From assembly GCA_025356695.1 (NCBI GenBank), contig JANXSE010000077.1:1-18948 (forward strand): a stretch of DNA of 18,948 nt, in the 5' to 3' direction. Under the pieces are notes generated by a model, which saw only the letters and a list, made by a program, of their open reading frames with translations, was not told the DNA's origin and ran no database searches. How positions within the stretch are numbered: position 1 is the stretch's first letter; each line of letters starts with the position of its first letter. Position numbers and translations under genes: made by a program. This DNA comes from Betaproteobacteria bacterium. GTDB taxonomy: Bacteria; Pseudomonadota; Gammaproteobacteria; Burkholderiales; SG8-41. Of the stretch, positions 13,944-18,948 are shown one piece after another.

Positions 13944-14783
13944 CTACCGCGGCGTCCCGAACGTCTGCGCCCAATACACTCCCATCTCGCTCGTGCGATT
14001 CACGGCATACGCCACGCCCATTTCGGTAAACACACCGTTCATGAGGTTCTCGCAATGCGGCGGGCTTTTGATCCAGCCAGCGACGGCTTCGTCGGGCGTG
14101 GTCTGGCCGGCGGCGATGTTTTCACCGGTGGCGCGAAACTTGTAGCCGCCGCGCGTGACGCGCACTGCCGGCGTCGAACCGTCGCGCCCGGTGTGACTGA
14201 AGTAGCTGTTCTGCGCCATGTCGCCGGCATGCCGCGCGGAAATTTCCGCCAGCAGCGGGCTCCACTTCAGGGGCTTCACCGCCTTGAACGGTTTGCTGCC
14301 GCAGTTGCGCGCCTGCGCACGCGCTTGGTTGATGAGTTCGAGCACGCGCTGGCCGGCGGCCCCGGCGGGCACCGTCACCTGCGGCGCGAAGGGCGCGGCC
14401 ATCACGATCCACAGATGGCGCTCGTCCTGATAGAGGCCGACATCGGCGAGCGCACTGTTGGTGATCTGCCCGCAATATTTGCTGGCGAGCAAGGGGCCGG
14501 CTTTTTCGCCGATGCCATCACCGGACATGATGATCGAAAACGAGGTGGTGGCGCGATAGTCCGCGTCCTTCAGCGCCTCCGGCAAACCGGCGCCGCGCGA
14601 CAACGCCTGCGCGGCAAGTTCGAGCACAGGCTGGCGTGTCAGCGGCGCCAGTGGCTTTGCAATAGCACAGCCGCCCTGCCCCGCGCGCAGCGCGTTGATG
14701 CTGTCGTAGAGATCCGCCGCGGCGGCGCTGGTGACTATGCCTGCCGCCAGCAGGGCGGTAATGAAACCAATGGGATTTTTCAT
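13944..14783 (-). CDS. Exported CAP (SCP/PR-1) domain protein
   Basis: 279 residues with a signal peptide (1-23, ending AAA). Residues about 145-279 are a CAP domain with its usual conserved residues: H185 in ARHAGDMAQ, SYFSH with H197, GEN with E221, and GWIKSPPHCENLMN with H243, ending YWAQTFGTP. Residues about 25-135 look like a second, degenerate CAP-like unit (LTRQPVLELAAQALSRG; ALADVGLYQ; HLWIVMAAPF) that lacks the His/Glu set. Cysteines at 39, 104, 161 and 244 may pair, since the protein is periplasmic. CAP proteins bind lipids or act extracellularly in many ways; no role is assigned. No ribosome site is visible at the ATG. Divergent from the second Bug receptor, with 93 bp between the start codons. 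Confidence 0.88.
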   Translation of the reverse strand: MKNPIGFITALLAAGIVTSAAAADLYDSINALRAGQGGCAIAKPLAPLTRQPVLELAAQALSRGAGLPEALKDADYRATTSFSIIMSGDGIGEKAGPLLASKYCGQITNSALADVGLYQDERHLWIVMAAPFAPQVTVPAGAAGQRVLELINQARAQARNCGSKPFKAVKPLKWSPLLAEISARHAGDMAQNSYFSHTGRDGSTPAVRVTRGGYKFRATGENIAAGQTTPDEAVAGWIKSPPHCENLMNGVFTEMGVAYAVNRTSEMGVYWAQTFGTPR

Positions 14784-14864
14784 GAATGCAGCGCCGGCAC
14801 AGGTAAATTGAATTTCATCCGCTATTGTACCCGCACGCGCCTTCCTCGCCGAAACACAAGCCTA

Positions 14865-14870
14865 TAGAAT
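14865..14870 (+). promoter_or_regulatory. Candidate -10 box for a leaderless transcript
   Basis: TAGAAT (within TATAGAAT) ends 6 nt before the ATG at 14877, so a start at the usual distance falls on the A of ATG. No Shine-Dalgarno is present. The 10-mer TAGAATCGCC is shared with 4519-4528. Confidence 0.5.
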
Positions 14871-14876
14871 CGCCTG

Positions 14877-15839
14877 ATGAAAACCCCGTATGCACTGGCC
14901 TTCGCGTGTGCAGCCTTTCTCAGCGCGGCACAGGCGCAGGATTACCCCGACAAACCGATCCGCATGCTGGTGCCGGTGCTGCCGGGCGGCGCGCCGGATT
15001 TCGGCGGCCGCATCGTCGCCGAGCGACTGTCGCTGCGCCTCGGCCAGAAGGTCGTAGTGGAGAACCGCGCCGGTGCGGGCGGCATCATCGCGCTGGAGGT
15101 GCTGAAGGCTTCGCCCGCGAACGGTTATACGATCGCGGCAAGCCAGTTGGGGCCGCTGACCATCACGCCGCTGATCCAGGAAGGTTTGTCGTACGATCCG
15201 CTGCGCGATTTCACGCACATCAGCAACATGCTGACCTTCCCGACGCTGCTGGTGGCGCACGTTTCGCTGCCGGTAAAAAACGTGAAGGAACTGATCGCGC
15301 TGGCGCGCGCGCATCCGGGCGAAGTGACTTATGCCTCGTCGGGTGCGGGCGGCACCGGCCACATCAGCGCAGAGCTCTTCAACCTGATGGCGAAGGTGAA
15401 GATGCAGCGTATCCAGTTCAAGAGCGTCGGGCCATCGCTGATCTCGGTGCTGTCGGGCGAATCGCAGATCACCTATTCGAACATTTCAGCGGCGCTGCCG
15501 CACACGCAAAGCGGCCGCCTGCGCCTGCTCGGCGTCACCAGTTTGAAACGCGTGCCGACGATGCCGGACGTGCCCACCATCAGCGAAGCCGGTCTGCCGG
15601 GTTACGAATGCAGCGGGGGTGCCGGCATCATCGCGCCGCCGAACCTGCCGCGCCCGATACTGCAGCGGTTGAACAAGGAAATTGTCGAGATCCTCAATTC
15701 GAAGGAGGTCAACGACCTGATGCTGCAGGTTGGCATGCTGCCGGCACCGACCACGCCCGAAGAATTCACCACCTATATCAGGGCCGAACTGAAAAAATGG
15801 GGCCCCGTCGTCAAGCTGGCGAACATCCGCGGCGAGTAA
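14877..15839 (+). CDS. Tripartite tricarboxylate transporter receptor (Bug/TctC family), copy 2
   Basis: 320 residues with a signal peptide (1-20, ending AQA). The family pattern runs from YPDKPIRMLVPVLPGGAPD through VVVENRAGAGG, SLPVKNVKELIALARAHP, ELFNLMAKVKMQRIQFKSVGPS and RVPTMPDVPTISEAGLPGYE to the C-terminal KKWGPVV. The loop after the first strand reads VPVLPGGAPDFGG rather than the more usual VPFPPGG-x-D-x-xAR, which may alter the ligand contact. No TctA/TctB gene is adjacent. The start is fixed by the signal peptide; transcription may begin at the start codon itself. The TAA stop is directly followed by the complement of the next gene's stop, so the two convergent genes have no gap. 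Ligand unknown. Confidence 0.95.
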   Translation: MKTPYALAFACAAFLSAAQAQDYPDKPIRMLVPVLPGGAPDFGGRIVAERLSLRLGQKVVVENRAGAGGIIALEVLKASPANGYTIAASQLGPLTITPLIQEGLSYDPLRDFTHISNMLTFPTLLVAHVSLPVKNVKELIALARAHPGEVTYASSGAGGTGHISAELFNLMAKVKMQRIQFKSVGPSLISVLSGESQITYSNISAALPHTQSGRLRLLGVTSLKRVPTMPDVPTISEAGLPGYECSGGAGIIAPPNLPRPILQRLNKEIVEILNSKEVNDLMLQVGMLPAPTTPEEFTTYIRAELKKWGPVVKLANIRGE

Positions 15840-16316
15840 CTAGCGGCCGAGGTCCTCGATGGCGTCCATCACCATGCCGGTGCCGACTGCAATCATGAGT
15901 ATGTCGGTGGCAACGCGCACGTAGCGGTAACCCGCAGGCGGCACGCCGATGCGCACAACAACCTCACGCGGCACCTCGTAATAAACCACGTCGCGCGGCA
16001 ACGGCCGGCCGTACTGCCATTTGCGCGCCTGGCCCGGCGGCAAACAGCCGTTGTTCTTCTTCGCCAGCCCCGGCGGACAGCGGCCGCCGCGGAATTCGCT
16101 TTCGTAATATTCGCGCACGACCACACGGTGGCTGTCTTCGAAATGACGGCGACGTTCGCCGCCGCGGTCATCATCGCGTCGCTCCGAGCGCTCTTCCTTG
16201 CCGCTCTTGCCCTTGCCGGCCCATTCCGGTTTGTCGGCGAGCGCAGGCAATGCAACAAGGCCGGCGCCCAGTACCAGCAGCAGCGCGCAATTCAATTGCA
16301 GCAGCATGTTCTTCAT
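15840..16316 (-). CDS. CigR/RcnB-like periplasmic protein
   Basis: 158 residues. A signal peptide (1-27, ending ALA) is followed by a very charged stretch (about 28-65, many K, E, R and D). Then comes CPPGLAKKNNGCLPPGQ (two Cys, about 80-95) and a C-terminal PPAGYRYVRVATDILMIAVGTGMVMDAI segment that is hydrophobic and typical of the CigR/RcnB group. RcnB is a periplasmic protein in nickel/cobalt homeostasis and CigR is a virulence-associated inner-membrane protein in Salmonella; neither role can be assumed here. GGAGG precedes the ATG. It abuts the convergent Bug receptor gene tail to tail and is separated by 126 bp from the protease gene upstream on the same strand. Confidence 0.8.
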   Translation of the reverse strand: MKNMLLQLNCALLLVLGAGLVALPALADKPEWAGKGKSGKEERSERRDDDRGGERRRHFEDSHRVVVREYYESEFRGGRCPPGLAKKNNGCLPPGQARKWQYGRPLPRDVVYYEVPREVVVRIGVPPAGYRYVRVATDILMIAVGTGMVMDAIEDLGR

Positions 16317-16442
16317 GAAGGCCTCCGGTTTTGAAGTAACGGTGTCGGTTCGACACTCAACGTTTGGATGTTGTTCCGTCGCCGACGATGCGTCTGTGCG
16401 CTAGTTCACACTGGGAGCGCGAAAAAGCGGAAAAGCCGGCGC

Positions 16443-17171
16443 TCAGCTCTCGGTGAGCTTCATCAGAATGTCAGCGTACCACGCGCAATTGAGACCAAGC
16501 GCCTCGTCGAGATCGGGGTCGCGCGTACCGGCGTCGATGCGCGCGGAGTGGATGCCCAGCAGCTTCCACGGCAGCGCTTCATCGGCAGTTTTGCCGTGCA
16601 CGCGCATGACCACCGGCGCGCCGCTGGTACCGCGGTGGGTGCGCGCGTCGGTCAGAAAATAACCGAGTCCGCGAAAACGCAAACCGAAGGACGACGCGAT
16701 GACGGCATGCCGCACCAGCGGCATGTGGTGCAGCGTGTCGTGAAAACCCAGCGGAAAGCCGAGGATCAGGAGCGAACTGCCGATTTCGGCGTCTTCATTC
16801 GACGTTTGCAGATGCGCCGGCGTGAAGGCGCGGTAGACCGCGGTCTTCGGCAGCGCAGCGCGTTCGAGTTCGATCACCGCGACGTCGATCTCGCCGGCAC
16901 TGTCGGTGCCCTGCCGCCAGATGCTCTTGCCGTTTTTGTAGAGCGGAATCGAGAAGCCGGTCGAGTTAGCAAGATTGCCCGCATCCATGTGCAACTCGAT
17001 CTCGATGCGGTCGGGGAAATGCTTGCTCGGCTCGTCGATCATGACGTGCCGGCTGGTGACGAGGAACAGGCGGTCGTCGCGTTCGAAGAAAAAACTGCTG
17101 GCGTTGGTCAGCGGCCGCTTCTGCTCGAAAGTCAGCAGGCGCGCGGCAGTGAGCAGTATGGATTCGATCAT
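16443..17171 (-). CDS. Trypsin-like serine protease domain protein
   Basis: 242 residues from the chosen ATG. The chymotrypsin-fold triad is visible: H42 in LVTSRHVM, D96 in EIDVAVIEL, and S183 in HRGTSGAPVV, the G-x-SGxP form of bacterial trypsin-like peptidases. Other supports are the SFFF-x-x-DDRLFLVTSRHV strand and ILGFPLGF. There is no PDZ domain and the protein is shorter than HtrA/DegP. The start is uncertain: ATG at 17171 gives no signal peptide and has no good ribosome site. The frame stays open to 17297, and an ATG at 17258 would add a short hydrophobic stretch, so export cannot be excluded. Function may be proteolysis or a protease-like fold without activity. Divergent from the third Bug receptor. 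Confidence 0.85.
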   Translation of the reverse strand: MIESILLTAARLLTFEQKRPLTNASSFFFERDDRLFLVTSRHVMIDEPSKHFPDRIEIELHMDAGNLANSTGFSIPLYKNGKSIWRQGTDSAGEIDVAVIELERAALPKTAVYRAFTPAHLQTSNEDAEIGSSLLILGFPLGFHDTLHHMPLVRHAVIASSFGLRFRGLGYFLTDARTHRGTSGAPVVMRVHGKTADEALPWKLLGIHSARIDAGTRDPDLDEALGLNCAWYADILMKLTES

Positions 17172-17296
17172 AGGGTTCGCATCGGCGATGGCCGCGTGCG
17201 CGCGTGATGCGGGATGGATCAAGATTACCACCGCACAGGTGTTCACGCACCCGCTCATTGCAGGCGCCGTGCGGCCGGCCGCGCATTCCACCGGCA

Positions 17297-17326
17297 ATCA
17301 CGCGGCATCACGCGGCATCACGCGGC
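17297..17326. repeat. Three perfect tandem copies of ATCACGCGGC
   Basis: The 10-bp unit ATCACGCGGC occurs three times without spacing, about one helical turn apart. The array lies 49 bp before the third Bug receptor's ATG, inside the divergent control region with the protease gene. Confidence 0.85.
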
Positions 17327-17374
17327 ATTTTGGTGCGACAATGAGAGGCATATCAACCCGGAGGAGAAACGGGC

Positions 17375-18343
17375 ATGGCACGGACAGCGCATATAGGCAT
17401 GGCAGCCGCCGCGGCGCTCGCATTTTGCGCGGCAGCACAGGCGCAACCCTACCCCGCGAAAATCATCCGCATGATCGTGCCCTTCGCGCCGGGCGGCAAC
17501 ACCGACATCATCGCGCGCGCGATTTCGCACCGCATGACCGAGGACCTCGGCCAGCAGATTGTGATCGACAACCGCGGCGGCGCGGCGAGCACGCTGGGCA
17601 CCGACCTCGCGGCAAAAGCACCGGCCGACGGCTACACGCTGCTGATGGTGTCGAGCGCGCACGTCATCAACCCGGCGGTGTGGAAGAAGCTGCCCTACGA
17701 TTCGGTGAAGGATTTCGCGCCTGTGACGCTGGTGGCCAACGTGCCCAATTCGCTGTGCGTGCATCCGTCGGTGCCGGCGAAAAACGTGAAGGAACTGGTC
17801 GCGCTGGCGCACGCGCGTCCGGACCAGCTGACCTACGCCACGCCGGGCCGCGGCACTTCAAGCCACCTGGCGATCGAAATGATGTCGTTTGCGGCGAAGA
17901 TCAAGCTGATCCATATTCCCTACAAAGGTGTGGGCCCCGCCGCCATCGACCTGGTCGCCGGACATGTGCACATGATGTTTGCCTCGATGCCGACCACCAT
18001 GCCGCACGTGCATACCGGGCGACTGCGCATGATTGCGCAGGCCGGCAGCGAACGCTCACCTGCCGCGCCCGCTGTGCCAACCATGATCGAACAGGGCATG
18101 AAGGATTTTGTCGTCATCAGCGGCTTCGGCATGTTTGCACCGGCCGGCACACCGCGCGCCATCGTCGACCGCGTGTATGCGGCGGTGAAAAAATCACTCA
18201 ACTATGCGGAAATTCGCGACAGTCTGGCCAGCCAGGGCGCCGAGCCGGTCGCCAACACGCCCGACGAATACGACCGCTATAACCGCACCGAAATCGCGCG
18301 CTGGGTCGATGTGGCACGAAAAGCGGGCGTGCAACCGGAATAG
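17375..18343 (+). CDS. Tripartite tricarboxylate transporter receptor (Bug/TctC family), copy 3
   Basis: 322 residues with a signal peptide (1-23, ending AQA). Family blocks are complete: YPAKIIRMIVPFAPGGNTD, VIDNRGGAASTLG, PADGYTLL, LPYDSVKDFAPVTLV, VPAKNVKELVALAHARP, IHIPYKGVGPAAIDLV, and a C-terminal RTEIARWVDVARKAG. The Asp in PGGNTD is the residue that in solved Bug structures contacts the ligand carboxylate side, so a carboxylated ligand is likely, though unidentified. GGAGGAG with an 8-nt gap fixes the ATG. GACAAT at 17337-17342 could be a -10 box. The 3 x 10-bp array at 17297 lies just upstream of that. No transporter membrane subunits are adjacent. No terminator hairpin with a T-run is visible after the stop. 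Confidence 0.95.
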   Translation: MARTAHIGMAAAAALAFCAAAQAQPYPAKIIRMIVPFAPGGNTDIIARAISHRMTEDLGQQIVIDNRGGAASTLGTDLAAKAPADGYTLLMVSSAHVINPAVWKKLPYDSVKDFAPVTLVANVPNSLCVHPSVPAKNVKELVALAHARPDQLTYATPGRGTSSHLAIEMMSFAAKIKLIHIPYKGVGPAAIDLVAGHVHMMFASMPTTMPHVHTGRLRMIAQAGSERSPAAPAVPTMIEQGMKDFVVISGFGMFAPAGTPRAIVDRVYAAVKKSLNYAEIRDSLASQGAEPVANTPDEYDRYNRTEIARWVDVARKAGVQPE

Positions 18344-18717
18344 CCGGTGACGCGGCGCCCCGCAAAGGTTCCGCGCAGTGGCCATGCGGATTCAGTTACC
18401 CGGGCGGTGCGGGGAATTTGCCCGCCGGATCCGCGGTGGGCGCCGCCCGAAAATGTGCATGCGCCGTCTCCAAATGGTGCGCCGCAATCAAACCGGCGCT
18501 CCAAGACGTGTCGTATCCCATTGGAATACGCGATATTCGCGGGAGATTTCAATCAAATTTAATTTGCCGCGGCAACTATTGGCGTATCCTGCGAAATCAT
18601 CGGGTCCGGTCGGCGTATGGCGATGTATTCGTATGCCGTCAGGTCTCATGCATTGACACGCGGCCAGAATCTGTTGATGGCTGGCATTTCATTGCATGGA
18701 AAGCTTTTTGCTTGTGC
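18344..18717. other. Gene-free stretch between Bug receptor 3 and the pilin-like gene
   Basis: About 375 bp with no convincing gene: the open frames lack ribosome sites and family patterns. The only structure noted is CGCGA-TAT-TCGCG at 18529-18541. The right half is visibly more AT-rich than the surrounding genes, as expected for a promoter region. Confidence 0.5.
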
Positions 18718-18746
18718 TTGTAATTGCAAAAGCAGTTTTATAGAAT
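18718..18746 (+). promoter_or_regulatory. Sigma-70-type promoter of the pilin-like gene
   Basis: TTGTAA (18718-18723), a 17-bp spacer and TAGAAT (18741-18746). The expected start near 18753 leaves a leader of about 48 nt, which begins with the palindrome CCCGCGGG at 18753-18760. Confidence 0.55.
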
Positions 18747-18800
18747 GCCAGTCCCGCGGGGTGGGGCTTTTTCAAAATTGTGTATAGGGGGTGATTTGTC

Positions 18801-18948
18801 ATGCAACGACAACAAGGCTTTACGCTGATCGAAATCGCGATTGTGCTCGTGATCATCGGTCTGCTGCTCGGCGGCGTACTGAAGGGTCAGGAACTGATCC
18901 AGAGCGCGCGCGTGCGCAACCTGATTTCGCAACAGGACGGCACCAAGG
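18801..18948 (+). CDS. Type IV pilin-like protein (prepilin N-terminus), partial
   Basis: The first 49 residues of a gene that runs off the right edge. MQRQQG^FTLIEIAIVLVIIGLL is a class III (type IVa) prepilin signal: a short charged leader, Gly6, Phe7, and Glu at +5 of the mature protein. A hydrophobic helix continues to about residue 25 and leads into GGVLKGQELIQSARVRNLISQQ. PilD-type peptidase would cut after Gly6 and methylate Phe. It could be a major pilin, a minor pilin or a type II secretion pseudopilin; the C-terminal part needed to decide is outside the window. The start is fixed by AGGGGGTG 7 nt upstream. A promoter at 18718-18746 precedes it. Confidence 0.92.
   Translation, partial: MQRQQGFTLIEIAIVLVIIGLLLGGVLKGQELIQSARVRNLISQQDGTK

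Noticed and set aside
14825..15898. Overlapping frames in the same direction as Bug receptor 2, and likewise at 16975-18282 over receptor 3
   Set aside because: They are out-of-frame readings of receptor genes. The receptor frames carry signal peptides and every family block.
18681..18696. A sigma-54-like TGGC...TTGC site upstream of the pilin-like gene
   Set aside because: The gap between GG and GC is 9 nt rather than the required 10, and a better sigma-70 match lies at 18718-18746.
1..18948. CRISPR arrays, toxin-antitoxin pairs, phage or transposase genes, tRNAs and rRNAs
   Set aside because: Looked for on both strands; no evenly spaced repeat/spacer pattern, cloverleaf, integrase or transposase motif was seen. 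The 3 x 10-bp and 3 x 50-bp arrays have no unique spacers.

Overview
The window looks like chromosomal DNA of a GC-rich betaproteobacterium, most like the Burkholderiales. Three separate genes encode Bug-type (TctC-family) periplasmic substrate receptors, a family strongly expanded in that order. Around them are a PQQ alcohol dehydrogenase, slyX, a BON-domain protein, a CigR/RcnB-like protein and a DUF952 protein. I see no rRNA, tRNA, CRISPR array, transposase or prophage gene. Assignments rest on reading motifs by eye; no database search was run.

Layout. 1-2274 (minus strand): a cupin protein, a Tat-type Rieske protein and the N-terminal half of a PQQ-dependent alcohol dehydrogenase, a probable periplasmic oxidation cluster. 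2492-4417 (minus): a Ser/Thr kinase-HDOD fusion, divergent from a small adhesin-E-like exported protein (4534-4935). 4972-5325: a DUF952 protein (minus). 5681-6856: an MFS permease (plus). 7135-8115 (minus) and 8352-10700 (plus): a Bug receptor divergent from a large membrane histidine kinase with no response regulator beside it. 10724-13299 (all minus): a PLDc_N-like membrane peptide, a double-BON protein, SlyX and a TetA-like MFS efflux pump. 13300-13943: a gene-free stretch with a strongly folded repeat element. 13944-15839: a CAP-domain protein divergent from a second Bug receptor, which ends tail to tail with a CigR-like protein (15840-16316). 16443-17171: a trypsin-like protease (minus), divergent from a third Bug receptor (17375-18343). 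At the right edge is the start of a type IV pilin-like gene.

Most genes look like independent housekeeping or accessory units, and no multi-gene defence, secretion or biosynthetic system can be made out. The candidate functional groupings are the cupin/Rieske/PQQ-dehydrogenase cluster and the Bug receptor/histidine kinase divergent pair. None of the three receptors has the TctA/TctB membrane subunits next to it.

The non-coding DNA is the most unusual part. At least six intergenic gaps carry members of a palindromic CCTTCCCCC/GGGGGAAGG repeat family, often paired with a second AGCCCGGAAGGAGCG-type repeat. One copy appears split by about 98 bp and one gap holds three tandem ~50-bp units. A separate element at about 13568-13750 folds into consecutive hairpins, two of which each span exactly 48 nt and abut. 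Two genes share the 10-mer TAGAATCGCC just before ATG, which suggests leaderless or near-leaderless transcripts.
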